DNA from: Salvia splendens
Taxonomy: Eukaryota > Streptophyta > Magnoliopsida > Lamiales > Lamiaceae
DNA: 64,000 nt
Assembly: GCF_004379255.2 (NCBI RefSeq)
Contig: NC_056035.1
Span: 22,444,502-22,508,501 of the forward strand
Direction: 5' to 3'
Positions within the stretch are counted from its first letter, which is position 1; each line of letters begins with the position of its first letter. The position numbers and the translations under genes are program-made. This document shows, one piece after another, positions 12,701 through 24,419 of this stretch. Below the pieces are notes generated by a model that made no database searches, was not told the DNA's origin, and saw only the letters and a list, made by a program, of their open reading frames with translations.

Positions 12701-14270
12701 TGGAGATGCCACGTGTTTCGATCTGGCTGATGATTCAGATCCCCACGGTCTCGGTGGATGGACATGGCAGGTATGTACCATTATCAAAAAAATTCAACAA
12801 TTACTTTAGATCCATTAAAATTTGGCGAAAATCCTAATTATAAATATTTTATAAAAAATACTCCGTCCCTCAAAATTTCATCACATTTTATTTTTTAAAT
12901 TCATTTTTTAAAAATAATACTCCCTCCGTCCCGCTTTAGCAGTCCCGGTTGATCAATTTCGGGTGTCTCACTTTAGGAGTCCCGGTTGAACTCAGTGCAT
13001 AAAAATTGATGTCCACTACATCAATTTATTTATTACCTCATTTAAAAGTGGGACTCAACCTCCACTACATCATTTATTTATTACACACTTAAAAGCAAAA
13101 AAGTAAAAAAGTTGTTTAAAAGTGGGACTCAACCTCCACTACATCATTTATTTATTACACACTTAAATACCCCTTAAAACATGTGCCCGACTCAACCGGG
13201 ACTGCTAAAGCGGGACGGAGGGAGTAATAAATAGCTAAAATTGAGAGAGAATAGCATAGATGAAAATCTTCTCTGTATTATCATTATTCTCTCACTTATT
13301 TTACTATATCTCCACTTTAACTTTTTATTATCATTTTTTTAAAAATGAGTGTAGAAAATGAAAGGTGACAAATTTTAGGGAGGGGAGGGAGTACGTAATA
13401 GTAGAAAAATTGATTAAATCAAATTAAATAAATGGTGAAATTTCAGGCATGTACTGAGATGATTCTACTAACAGACGGCAACACAGTAGATAGCGTGTTC
13501 CCGCCGTCCAATTACAGCTACAACGACCGACTTCAGTTTTGCAAAGATAGGTTCAACATTCAGCCCAGGCCCACATGGGCCCCCACAGAGTTCGGAGCCC
13601 GTGTAACAACCATTTTCCGGCCCATTTTAATTACTTTCCGGCCCATTCATATTCTTTTTCTAAAAATATTCTTTTTTTTTCAGCATATTCACAGAGTTCT
13701 GAAACGCTTTGGTAGCAACATCATCTTCTTTAATGGGCTAAGGGATCCATGGAGTGGTGGAGGGTACTACACTTGATTAATTATGAATATATATTCATTA
13801 TTACCTTTTTTAAAATAATATTTTTTATGTGATTCGTTTGTTGATGGCAGGGTGTTAAAAGATATTTCAAAGACACTGGTTGCTATTGTTGCTAAAAAAG
13901 GTATGTGTGGGCTTTTTATTGGGCTTCACACTTTTGTTGCTTTGGGCATTTTATTGGGCTTCATTTTATGTATACGGCCCATAACATGTAATGTGTTTTA
14001 AAATGGGAAAAGGATCTGAAAATACAGGTTAAATTTTTTTTTCCATTAGTTATAGTAATAATAAGATAAATGAAAAGTAGTTGATGGTGATGGTGATGGT
14101 GATGGTGATAGTGATGTATGTATATTACAGGTGCGCACCACGTGGACCTTAGATTCTCAACAAATGAAGATCCAAAATGGCTCAAGGAAGTAAGGAAAAG
14201 AGAAGTCCACATTATATCAAAATGGATCTCTCAGTATTATCATGATTTGGCTGATTCTTCCAATTATTGA
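9766..14270 (+). CDS. lysosomal Pro-X carboxypeptidase-like, peptidase S28
   Basis: Ten exons (9766-10134, 10216-10405, 10767-10900, 11476-11588, 11672-11795, 12615-12770, 13447-13602, 13684-13763, 13851-13900, 14131-14270) join in phase to 1512 nt, 503 aa. The family removes a C-terminal residue after proline in acidic compartments. A hydrophobic N-terminus ([20 protein letters not shown]) is a likely signal peptide, consistent with vacuolar or apoplastic delivery. The catalytic triad is visible: Ser in VFGGSYGGM across exons 2-3, Asp in [11 protein letters not shown] in exon 8, His in [10 protein letters not shown] in exon 10. The length is normal for the family. Introns 2, 3, 5 and 6 contain MITEs, and intron 5 also has a lone Stowaway end near 12092 (TACTCCCTCCATCCGCGAAT). 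Exon 7 ends with a weak GTAACA donor, so that border is least certain. Confidence 0.92.
10438..10713. mobile_element. PIF/Harbinger-like MITE in S28 intron 2
   Basis: Flanked by TTA on both sides (10435-10437 and 10714-10716). The left end GGCTACATTCAGTATCATGG pairs imperfectly with the reverse complement of the right end, GGGTTTGTTCAGTACACGG. The interior is rich in GGAATTG. It looks related to the 5642-6180 family. Confidence 0.7.
10960..11196. mobile_element. Stowaway MITE in S28 intron 3
   Basis: TACTCTCTCCGTACCTTAAT at the left and AAGAGACGGAGAGAGTA at the right form the usual Stowaway inverted repeat with TA borders. Confidence 0.75.
12859..13393. mobile_element. outer Stowaway MITE, split by an inner one
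   Basis: The left arm TACTCCGTCCCTCAAAATTT and the reverse complement of the right arm, TACTCCCTCCCCTCCCTAAA, match, and the subterminal ATTCATTTTTTAAAAAT also pairs with ATTTTTTTAAAAATGAGT on the right. A second Stowaway (12918-13226) sits inside it. Both lie in intron 6 of the S28 gene. Confidence 0.8.
12918..13226. mobile_element. inner Stowaway MITE with nearly perfect long TIRs
   Basis: CTCCCTCCGTCCCGCTTTAG at the left is mirrored exactly at the right, and the match extends through the adjoining CAGTCCCGGTTGA, giving an inverted repeat of about 33 bp. Inside, the segment starting AGTGGGACTCAACCTCCACT occurs twice as a direct repeat (about 13046 and 13120). The low divergence of the arms suggests a recent insertion. 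Confidence 0.9.
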
Positions 14271-14624
14271 TTTGAATTCTCTGTGTTTACTTACACACAC
14301 ATACACGTGAATTTATCAAAATTCTCATATCCAAAAAGTGATCAATTTCTGATGTTTGATTTCAAATAGTACTGTTCATGTAATAATTGTGTATCTTATA
14401 ATGGAGATTTTGATAAATAAATAAAAAAATTATTCACATGCATTATTGTATGAATTTGGACTTCATTATATTAAAAATCATGAAAGAAATTATCTTCTAA
14501 AATCTTTTTAAGATGCAGAAATAACTCAAAACTCCAAATTTGTAATATTTCAAACAGACCCTGAGATTTTCTTCACCCCAACATCATAATTAAGTAATAA
14601 TTTGATGGCAAAAGTGGTTCGTAA

Positions 14625-14955
14625 AAAGAAGGGGTATTGGCGCTTAACATCATGAAATATTCCAACAGTTTATTTTTATATACAAACTTTAAACTTATAT
14701 AGTTGTTGCATTTTTTATCACCAGCGACAAAAATCTGACTACATTACTTATCATCACAACACGTCGGATATGGTTATCACTTAAAAATAATAGTTATGTG
14801 ATTACAAAGTCCCTAGAATGCAGATATAATTGTCTATCTCATTTTAATGTAGTCAAATTTTATCGCCGGTGAAATTATATGTCAAGTTTAAAGTTCGTAT
14901 AAAAAAATAAACTTTTAGAAAATTTTGTGATATTATGCGACAATACCTCTAAAAA
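14625..14955. mobile_element. long-TIR foldback (Mutator-like) MITE
   Basis: The left arm begins GGTATTGGCGCTTAACATCA. The reverse complement of the right arm begins GGTATTGTCGCATAATATCA, and pairing continues for some 60 bp (AAACTTTTAGAA-type sequence). It lies just past the S28 gene. A related, more decayed copy is at 16010-16310. Confidence 0.65.
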
Positions 14956-16009
14956 AATTAGTGAAGCACAACAAAATTTCAATTAATTGAGTGCACAGCA
15001 TGTAATATTACAAAGAGTTGTGCTAAATGGTCATATTATAGCCAGTCACACAAGGTTATATCAGTAAATTGTAGTACTCCATTAGTTATATATTAAAATA
15101 TAAATTGTAGTTAGTGGATAACTTAAAATGACTCATTGACCCTCCACTATACTTTTGGTTATATTAGAATCCCCCTTTAAGTTTTGGAAATTTAAATTAA
15201 CGTTATGCATTAATTACACATTATAGAGTTTCAAAGTTAAAAATCAATACAAAATCTTTTACATTCAAGACGATAATATTTATTAACATTAAAATTTTAC
15301 AAAACAAATTACATTAGAGTAGCTATTAGTGTACTTCATTTCCTAAAATATAATCATCATTTAATACAAGAGATGGCGTATACTTCTTTTTCATTGGCAT
15401 ATTTCATTTTATTACTACTATTATATATATGTATATTCATATAGATTCAATCATATTAAAAAAATCAACTTAATCAATATTAATGATATTAGAATTTCTT
15501 TTAATAATTCATTAACTGTTCTATTTATCTTGTGAGAGTATATCTTAATCAAATAAAATAATTATTTAATCAAATACTAATGTCAATAAAAAATTTTTTA
15601 CCAATCAAATAATTGAATGAAATAATTCATTACTTTATATATCTATGTTTTGATAGTATTAAATTTGACCACAATAAAGGATATAGAAGTAAAATCAATT
15701 CCTAACTAAACCGGATATTCTGAGTAAACCGATTTTTTTGCTATTAAATCAGTTTATGGCGGGCCATAATGTGGCCAAGTAGCATTTCCCTATTACAAAA
15801 GATACAAAAATTTGGTTGCAATTAATGCTGAGATAATCTGACATTTCTTGAATTTTTTTCTTGTCTCATGTGTTCAAAGAAATTGACAACACTGTGCAGT
15901 AGCACATTTTGAACGGCACACGTCTTCTTCCATGTATTCCGTGTCACCGCATTTGTTTTCTTTTTCCACCTATGTTTAATTGAACAAATAACTAGAAGAA
16001 GTATTAGTA

Positions 16010-16310
16010 TGTGTAATAACTCCTAATATCACAAAATATTTCAAAAAATTGTTTTTCCAATTAAATTTGACATATAATATCATGAATTTAAATAGTTGTT
16101 GATTTTTCCCTTGCGATAGAATCCGACTAAATCTCATTTATCATTGCATCACATCAGATATGGTATGCACTGAAAAATTATAGTGGTTTGGTTATTAAGA
16201 CCCTAAAAGGCCGATATAATTATCCATCCCATTTTAATATAGCCAGATTTCATCATCGGTAGGAAAATTCAACATCTATTTAAATTAGGCGCCAATAACT
16301 CTATCTAGAA
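16010..16310. repeat. diverged copy of the 14625-14955 foldback family
   Basis: Shares TAATATCACAAAATATTT at the left and AATTAGGCGCCAATAACTC at the right with the inverse of the other copy's ends. The interior matches in order (ATCACATCAGATATGGTAT against ACACGTCGGATATGGTTAT). Confidence 0.55.
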
Positions 16311-16445
16311 TATATTTTTAAGCTGGGTTCACGGCATATATATTCTAATGTTGGTATCTATTCTTCTTTTATTACCCTCTCTGAAACCTAGCCTAGCAAT
16401 TTTGTTTTCCTTTTAAAGATATTATATGTTGTATGTAGGTAGTGA

Positions 16446-16712
16446 TAAAATGCAAACTTTATATATTATACAAACTTCAAATTATGACCTGAACCGTTAA
16501 AAAATGTCAACATATGACAAAATACAGCAACAACAAAATGTCTACACAGTGTCCACACAATGTCAACACAGCATCAATATAATAACAACACAGCATCAAC
16601 CGTTGACATTATGTTAATATTTTTTATTGCTATTATTTTATTATCTGTTGATATTTTTTAATAGTAAAAAATTATACTAGTTTAAAGTTTATACAATATT
16701 TATAGTTTGGAT
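16446..16712. repeat. foldback MITE, second copy of the 5216-5406 family
   Basis: Starts ACTTTATATATTATACAAAC and ends in the reverse-complementary sense (TTTAAAGTTTATACAATATT), with an interior of repeated GTCAACA/TGTTGACA motifs as in the copy at 5216. Confidence 0.5.
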
Positions 16713-17044
16713 TTGATTAGCTAGTTTATCTAGTTGCTGTTTGTTTGCTATATTATATATTTGTGAACTGTTTCATGTGCGATTGGAAAGAGAAAGGTCT
16801 TTTCAAATAATAATATCAGAAGGAAGTATTTATACTTGAAATTTTTTCTTACAATGTTTGGCAACGTTAGTTTGACTTTGACCTTGCTATTCTTACCACA
16901 AGAGAAAAACGTAAACCAATTTATGGTCGTAATTGATTTTGCAGTCTGACTTTTCAAACACAATATTTTCTTTATTTTATCCACATAAAATTTCGGGTAA
17001 CAGCTAAATTAGTTCTCTTGGTTTATGTCCGTTCTTATCGACGA

Positions 17045-17045
<1 letters not shown>

Positions 17046-17102
<57 letters not shown>
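17046..17102. repeat. (ATT)n microsatellite
   Basis: About 19 uninterrupted ATT units. Confidence 0.97.
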
Positions 17103-17104
<2 letters not shown>

Positions 17105-17296
17105 ATGATGGTTTCTAGTAATATAAGTTGTAAGTAAATTGAAATAGAAAAAAAAGTGTCATTTTTATTGGAGAAAGAAGTAAAAATCACAACAAATTCC
17201 ATTTTATAAGAAAAATATCCGAACCCTGAGATGGGAGTGAGGGAAATAAATGTGGGATCAATTATTGGGTATGGATACAGTGGCGGTAAGATGGAG

Positions 17297-17492
17297 TACT
17301 CTCTTCGTTTTTTTTTAATAGATGCATTTTCTTTTTGACATGAGGATTAAGAATGTGTAAGTAGATGATGAATAAAGTAAAAGAGATTAAGAGAAAAATA
17401 AAATAAGAAAGAGAGATAATTTTGTCCAAAATAGAAATGACAAATTTCTCAAAATAGAAAAATGATTAAATTAATATTGAACGGAAGAAATA
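17297..17492. mobile_element. degenerate Stowaway MITE
   Basis: TACTCTCTTCGTTTTTTTTT on the left and ATTGAACGGAAGAAATA on the right pair imperfectly. The interior GACATGAGGATTAAGAATGT is unlike the other copies. Confidence 0.45.
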
Positions 17493-17746
17493 CTTTTTAG
17501 AGGTTTATAAATTATAGTTACGAAAAAAGTAAATAGAATTTTAGATCATGAATGTTCTAAAATAGCAAAGTGGGACATATTTAGAAGGACGAACGGAGTT
17601 TATTTTGGACCACTATAAAAACTAATACTGAGTGCTCGGTCAAATCCAAACTATGAGTAATTGGGGCTTCCTTTCTAATTTAATTTATTGCTTGTGTTTA
17701 TAATTTCAATATTTATTAATTAATGCTACTGACTTTAACTAATTGA

Positions 17747-17989
17747 TACTCTCTTTGTTCTAAAAAATAGACATAACTTGTAAATGATACAAGTTTTATT
17801 ATGTAAGTAATTGGTAAAGTAAGAGATGCATGAAAAAATAGAGAAAGTAGTGTTAGTAGACTGTGGGGTCCACATTATTAGTAGTGTGTAATTGGTTAAA
17901 AATTTTCCTTATTTAGACATGGTCTAGTTTTGGGGTCTACCCAAAATGGTAAAACTAGTAGTATATTTTGTTTTAAGGCGGACAGAATA
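17747..17989. mobile_element. degenerate Stowaway MITE
   Basis: TACTCTCTTTGTTCTAAAAA at the left, AAGGCGGACAGAATA at the right, and the typical interior GGGGTCCACATTATTAGTAG. Confidence 0.5.
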
Positions 17990-18225
17990 TCTTTCACTCA
18001 TCATGAATTGATTTATAAAAAAATATAGTTCGATCATTTCCTCAAAAAGTAGATCAATTTAAAAAATTTATTTCCACAAATTAAAACCTTTTATCATTCA
18101 TACAATCCAGTCAAACTACATTGATCGGGCTACATTTCAACATTAGGTTTAAACCTTCTTACAGGCAATTATTTTTAACTTGTGTGTGATAGTAATCTCA
18201 TTTGCACATGCAATTCTTAAAAGAG

Positions 18226-18430
18226 TACACCTTCCGTTTCATAGTGGTAGAGTTATTTTGCCATTTTGATACGTTCCACAATAGTAGAGTCATTTCTTTT
18301 TTTAGTAAAAGTCAACACATTTATTTTCACATACTTTACTCTCTCTTACTTTATTCTCTATTCATTTTTCTACTTTCTTAATTTCTATGCCGAAAAGAAA
18401 TATCTCAACTACTATGAAACCGAGAAAGTA
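18226..18430. mobile_element. Stowaway MITE
   Basis: TACACCTTCCGTTTCATAGT at the left is matched by the reverse complement of ACTATGAAACCGAGAAAGTA at the right. The subterminal TGGTAGAGTT also pairs with CAACTACTA. Confidence 0.65.
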
Positions 18431-19037
18431 TATGATATGTGCCACCCCAACTAACGTATTCCAGTTTAGTAAAAAAAATAGATAAGAAAAAACATGATAA
18501 AGAACACACATAAATCAATTTTATACATTAATTATGGAGATGTAAATCAACCTTTTGGATCATTATACGATACGATGTTCTTGGTCACGACTAGATATAT
18601 TGTTTTCTATAAACAATGTTTGTTACGTTGCACTGTTACTGCCTTAATCACGTTTTTCCAAATAATTAATGTAAGATACCACCTAATAAATAATTATTGG
18701 AAAACATCAAATAATTGCTACCAAAAGCTTGGTCCTCGTAGTTTCACGTGTACTATCTTATTTTATGATTCAAATTAATGCATATGAAATGTGCGGCGGT
18801 CGAAGAATACTTGTATCATGTGATCTTGTATCAGATAAAAATATATTTGCTTCTTATATATTACTTACTACTTATGTGATTAATTAGAGAGTACTAATAA
18901 GCCACTTGGTCAAAATCTATTAGATGAAACCGAATTTACATTTTTAGCTTAGTGAAAATATTATTATACCTATAAAAATAAAAACTAGTGGTCTCGTAAC
19001 AAGTTTCCCATGGTGAAATGACTTAATTAGAAGTTAA

Positions 19038-19378
19038 AAAGGGGATTTTGGCCCCTGATATTATGGAATTTTAAAAATTTTGATTTTTTTCCACAACCTT
19101 TCATTTTAGCAAATAATATCACGAATTTTAACCCCTTGCTTGTTATTTCCAACCAGGGAAACTATCCTAAAAAGATTAAAGAACTTGGAGCTCTTGAAGT
19201 TGTTGTTGAGAAATTATGAAAAAAATCCGTATCATGATATTATTTGCCGGAATTTTTTTGCCGATAGAAAATAACAAACTCAGGTAAAAGTTCATGATAT
19301 TATTTGCCAAATTAAAAGTTTATTGGAAAAATTTAACTTTTTGAAAATTTTATAATATCAGATGTGAATATAAAACAC
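19038..19378. mobile_element. Mutator-like foldback MITE
   Basis: The left end GGGGATTTTGGCCCCTGATA is characteristic of plant long-TIR Mutator-like MITEs. Near the right end, AATTTTATAATATCAGATG pairs with it imperfectly. The central part repeats ATGATATTATTTGCC. Confidence 0.5.
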
Positions 19379-20175
19379 CCCTCACCAGATAGTGCCTGAC
19401 TGCCTTCCTTCTCATCCTACAAATGATAAATATAAAGCAATAATAAATTACTAATCTCATTTAAGTCCTAAATCTTTTTGTATTACTACTATTTCTTCTA
19501 TTTATTCTAGAGTGATGATGATATGACTCGAATAGTACTTACCAGAAAAGTGATTTCTTAATTAATTAAATATTTTACCAACAAATGAATCAGTGTATAA
19601 TTTATCATGAATTATTCTCTTGTATATATAAAAGAGAATCTGGAATATGGGCTCGTGATTTGGAGGCTTGATGAGTAAGCATGTTTTCTGACTTATTTGC
19701 ATAATTAAACGTAACCACCGATTATTTTTGATGAATAGCATGGCGCATGTGACTTCTATTTTATACACACATACCCGCCCATGTGTGTGTGAGAGAGTGT
19801 TATTCCCGCTTCCCAACAACCTCATACGTATTAAATTTTGTTTTCATTAGTGTAAAATACTAGTACTTGATAAAAAAAAGTTTGAAACTAATATTAGTAG
19901 TGGATAATGAGTCTCGCATCTTTAATTAAAAGACTTTCCAAATTTAAAATGTTCATATTTTTCAGGAACGGACTAAAAAGAAAATTGTTCATATTATTTC
20001 AGAGACAGACTAAAAAGGATATTGTTCATATTCCTTCGTCCCACAAGAATATATGAATATGCACTCTTTTCTTTTTAATCTGTCTCATACGAATATACAC
20101 TTTCTAATTTTAGAAATTTTTTTATCTCTAGGTGTGACTCATTCTCCATTAATAAACTTTAATTGTTTTTCTTTA

Positions 20176-20430
20176 TACTTCCTCCGTCCGCGAATAGGTG
20201 TCCCGTTTTGCCATTTTGGTCTGTCCGCGAATAGGAGTCCCGTTTCATAATTATCGTAAATGGTAAAGAAGTCTCACATTCCACCAACTCATTCCACTCA
20301 CATATCATTTAAAACTAATACTTACAAGTGGAACCCTTATTTCACTAATTTTATTCCCCCACTTTTCTTAACAATTCTTAAAACTCATGTCACAATGAAA
20401 TGAGACTCCTATTCACAGACGGGGGGAATA
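20176..20430. mobile_element. Stowaway MITE
   Basis: TACTTCCTCCGTCCGCGAAT at the left, CTATTCACAGACGGGGGGAA at the right, TA borders, and the standard interior CTCACATTCCACCAACTCAT. Confidence 0.8.
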
Positions 20431-21061
20431 TCTCACCCTTATTTTATCAATTGTACTTTAAAATTTGTGTTCAACTCAAAGTGCCTATACTCGTGAGACG
20501 AAGGGAATAGTAATATACAAATGAAAAGGCAAGCTAAAGCTAAGTTCAACATCTACATGGAATTTGAGTGGGATTTTGTCCGAGTCTTCTACCAAACTTA
20601 GACACATACATACATACCATCGTCAACTCACCTAATTGAAATATTGTGTACATTACTAAATAATTCAGTTTCACCGCATTACATATAACGTCACATTACA
20701 CATAAATTAGGGATTTGAAATGAAGAAGTTGGCACTTGACATATCATAATAGCTGGATTGATCCAATGAAAATGATAAGACCATAAAATAAATAGGAAAG
20801 AAGAGATAGCGACAGAGAGTGATGAGAGTGCGTGTAATTAATCAAATGTGACGGGGAAATATGGGGCTCATGGAAATTAAAATTTGAGTTTGTGAGGACA
20901 TAATTCAAACACGAGACACTCAGATTAAATAAAAGGCAGTCTCCTCTCCTCACTATATTTATTCCAAAATCCACACATCTTATCTCTTCTTCCTAATAAT
21001 CAATATGCTTAAATTCTTATCTCATTTCCCACTTATTAATTATTTATATAGCTATTGTCTA

Positions 21062-21397
21062 TGATACGAGCATATTTCTAAGGATTATCCCCATATCTAT
21101 ATTATTTAGTTAGTTATTGATTTATCATATCTTTTCATATTTATTAGGATTATTTTCTTGTTCGTTAAGTTAGGGTATCCACTATTATAAATAGTGGACA
21201 TTGTTATTCATTTGAATCATTGGAGAAATATCAAATCAATTTATCTTTTATCGTTCTTTTATCTTTTCGTACTTTATTTTTCCGCAAGTTCATCTCGTCA
21301 AACCTTAATTAACTGAGAACCTTAGGCTGCTCGACGGGAGGATTCCGCGAACGAACCTAACCCTTCTCCGGCAACCTCGCGCTGCCGGGACCGATCA
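21062..21397 (+). repeat. possible solo or fragment LTR
   Basis: A TGATACGAGC..GGGACCGATCA block contains a TATAAATA core at about 21186, followed by a GC-rich 3' end (TTCTCCGGCAACCTCGCGCT), the layout of a short plant LTR. No matching target duplication is visible, so the borders are tentative. Confidence 0.4.
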
Positions 21398-21797
21398 GAT
21401 TTGCAAAAATTAGGAAAAGTGTATCTTGCATGTACTGTCTCTTGTCGCCATTGACAAAATCATATATATAATTTCGTGTCCATGGGTTGAGAAGAAGTAG
21501 CCATTAATTAAGTAAACACGACATTATATACTCTATAAAACAAAATAAAAAGATTGAGGTGCAATTTGATAGAAAATAATAGAATGCCGAAAATAAGAGA
21601 AACTAAAATACTTGAAAGAACTGCATTATATCAATTTGGATGATTCTACACTACTACGTTCTTCACTTTTATAAGTGTTCTAACTTTAGAAATACGTAGA
21701 AAATTTTCATTGCTTTTTTACGTTTACACTATGATCTCCATGATTAATTTTAATTGACTAATTTTAATTGACTATGATTATGTATAATTTCTCTGAC

Positions 21798-22321
21798 TAT
21801 TAGAAATGAGTCACTCACCCCTTAAAAGGGCTTATAAGGGGAGGATTATTGCAGTAAAAAAGACGATTCCGTCACCTTGGTGCCCCCTACAGTTCAATCA
21901 GGGTACACAGTAGCCCGTTAAGGGGGAGGCCTAACCCACTGGATGCCCGAAGCCCATCTCCCAATGCCTCATACTTGTGCCTGAGAGATGGAAGCAACTA
22001 CACGACAGGGGGAGGATTATTAATACTTATGTAGATGAGCTAGGATCATCACCAAGTCGATGTGAAACAAGATTTAAGAGTTTTAACACGCCCCTTCAAG
22101 TGTGGGCCGGAATGACGCATCAGACTTTCATCACGTGGGTAGGCAAGAGAAGAGATAAAGAGATAAAATTCATCATCGACTTGGACCCGCTCTGATACCA
22201 TATTAGAAATGAGTCACTCACCTCTTAAAAGACCTTATAAGGGGAATGATTATCTATATTTATATAGATGATCTAGGATTATCAACAAATCAAAGTGGGA
22301 TAAAATTTAAGAGTCTTAACC
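21798..22321 (-). mobile_element. TRIM retrotransposon, minus strand
   Basis: Two similar LTRs (22201-22321 and 21798-22088, the latter enlarged by an insertion) share TATTAGAAATGAGTCACTCA and AGATGATCTAGGATTATCA-type sequence. Between them, on the minus strand, TGGTATCAGAGC at 22200-22189 is a primer binding site for initiator tRNA-Met directly after the first LTR, and GAAGGGGCG just before the second LTR is the polypurine tract. The internal region is only about 110 bp and has no coding capacity, which defines a TRIM. Confidence 0.8.
21851..22008 (-). mobile_element. SINE-like insertion inside a TRIM LTR
   Basis: A 158-bp segment absent from the sister LTR is flanked by identical 13-bp direct repeats GGGGAGGATTATT (21838-21850 and 22009-22021). 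On the minus strand it ends CGTCTTTTTTACTGC, a T-run tail, and holds a weak B-box-like GGCTTCGGGCATCC. The size, long target duplication and tail fit a tRNA-derived SINE of the Au type, but the A box is not clear. Confidence 0.6.
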
Positions 22322-23201
22322 TATAGTTAAATTTGAATTGAAGTAGTACAGAGAGATATAGGTCCCCCACCACGAACTATCGCAGCATTATGCCTCAAAT
22401 TGGGTGAGCATATCCCTTTTTTGAGTTATAGGTCATGGGAGTGGGTGTCGATATTTATTTGAACACACACATATAATTAAATAAAATGTGAGTGTCTAAA
22501 TCTTACGCACACACTCAAACAAAAGTTTAGAGATCTATACCAAATTAATTTATTAAGTCTATTTAAATGAACAAATATTGGAATTAGGTCGCATAATCAT
22601 TTGGCATTATTAGTTTTGCGTTGAGATGCTCATTCATTTCTTAACGCTAATATTAATAATTAGTAGTAGTACTTCTTTTGAAAGCAGATATGTAAAGTAC
22701 CGATTTCATGTACTAGACTAGTATATTCTTTACCTATCAGATGATTTATTCATAAATTTTGAACTAAATTCGAAATTCAGGTTTTGAGAGTAATTAGACA
22801 AATAAATAATTCTCTAGGTGGAGTAGTAATTATGAAAAAAAAAGAAGAAAGGATAGTGTGCAGCTTGAAAATTGAAGATGGCCAAATTAATTGTTGTATG
22901 GTATAGTGTAATGCAATTGCGCCTAAAATAGGACTAGGCGTTAAATTCCACAACTAAGGTAGTTCAATATATTTATTCCAAATGTGCTGAAATTAGTTAT
23001 AATTATTGTAACACAGTATTTAATGGTTCCAGTGATCTTTTTCTAATTCTCGGACAGGTCGAGTTTGATCTTGTACTAAATTTTAGAGGGAAATTGACAC
23101 ACTCATCAAGCTAAAGACCACGAATTATAAAATACTTGTATAATGACGACTGATTTCCTATAATTTTGACTAATGACTGATAAAAAAAAATTCTTAAATT
23201 A

Positions 23202-23383
23202 TACTCCCTCCGTCCCGCACTACTCGCACTTATTTCCTTTTTAGGCGTCCCAAGTTACTTGCACTCTTTCCATTTTTAGTAAAAAATTTTACCTACAGCC
23301 GTCATTTTTGACTTTTCTATACACTCATTCCTTAATCTCCGAGCCGAAAAAGAAATGAGCGAGTAGCCCGAGACGGAGGAGTA
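23202..23383. mobile_element. short Stowaway MITE
   Basis: TACTCCCTCCGTCCCGCACT at the left and CCCGAGACGGAGGAGTA at the right. The subterminal ACTCGCACTTATTTC pairs with GAAATGAGCGAGT. Confidence 0.8.
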
Positions 23384-23651
23384 GTAGTACTAACCTTATT
23401 TAGTCAGGAACAGCTAATTTGAAAATACGAAAAAAGAGAAAAAGAGGGGGGGGGGGGGATTAATTTGGTGAGGAGAGGATGGGCCCCACCAGTGGATCTG
23501 TTAGCGAACACAGTAACATGGCAAGTGTCCAAATTTTTCCAAGACATTGAATAGTAGCCGCTGCTAGAATTTATGAATTAAAAAAAATAACAATAATTTA
23601 ATGTCAAAGTGTGTGGATATTTTAAATAGATATTTTGTAGTACTAGTAATA

Positions 23652-24416
23652 TACTCTCTCCTACTTTACATAGACGTCTCATTTTTTTTTCTGGCATAAA
23701 TTTTAGAAAATGATAAAAAAAAATGGATGAAATTTTTTTTTTAGTGAAATATAACTCCTTTTTGTATATATTAATTTTAAATCAAATGTAAGCGGAATGA
23801 GTTAGTATAATGTAGGACTTTATTACCATTTATACTCTATCCGATCCCCATTAAATATCTTATATTTTCTTATTTGGATAGTCCTCAATAATTGTCTTAT
23901 TTCACTTTCTTTCTATAATTGACCCTACATTCTACTCCTAATTAACTTATTCTCTATTACATTTTATTATAAAACTAATACCCCATTTGTCCCATAATAA
24001 GAGTCACGCTTTGGTGATTTTGGTCCGTCCCACAATAAGAGTTACACTTCATTGTGACCATAAATGGTTGGTAGGTCTCATATTCCACTAACTCACTTCA
24101 CTCATATTTTATTATAAAATCAATATAAAAATGTAGGTCTCATATTCCATTAACTTTTCCAATCAACAATTATTTACATTTCTTAAAACTCATGCCCACA
24201 ATAAGAGTGACTCCTATTGTATATAGTATAAAAGTAGGACCCACGTCCAACTAACTTTTTCTATCCACTTTTACTAATTAAGTGAAACAATATCTTAAAA
24301 CTCATCCTGGTTAGATATGAGATATTTAATGGAGACCGGGAGAATAGTAAAAAATGAACTGGAATATTTATTTTTGGACAGACTAAAACGGAAAAAATGA
24401 GACTTCTATTCAAATA
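23652..24416. mobile_element. triple nest of Stowaway MITEs
   Basis: The outer arms TACTCTCTCCTACTTTACAT and the inverse of AATGAGACTTCTATTCAAAT enclose a second pair at 23833 (TACTCTATCCGATCCCCATT) and 24346 (AATGGAGACCGGGAGAATA), which in turn encloses a third at 23979 (TACCCCATTTGTCCCATAAT) and about 24223 (AATAAGAGTGACTCCTATTG). Each inner element interrupts the interior of the outer one, giving an order of insertion. Confidence 0.65.
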
Positions 24417-24419
24417 TAA

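Larger units (their letters stand above)
14271..20175. other. AT-rich intergenic DNA dominated by decayed MITEs
   Basis: No gene is supported here. The stretch holds foldback elements at 14625-14955, 16010-16310, 16446-16712 and 19038-19378, degenerate Stowaway copies near 17297-17492, 17747-17989 and 18226-18430, and an ATT microsatellite. The reading frames present are short and of low complexity. Confidence 0.6.

Noticed and set aside
13961..14212. Minus-strand frame with a His run
   Set aside because: The His run is the reverse reading of a (GATGGT)n repeat in an S28 intron.
22189..22200. GCTCTGATACCA as the 3' end of an initiator tRNA-Met gene
   Set aside because: It is the reverse complement of a retroelement primer binding site and no tRNA body precedes it.
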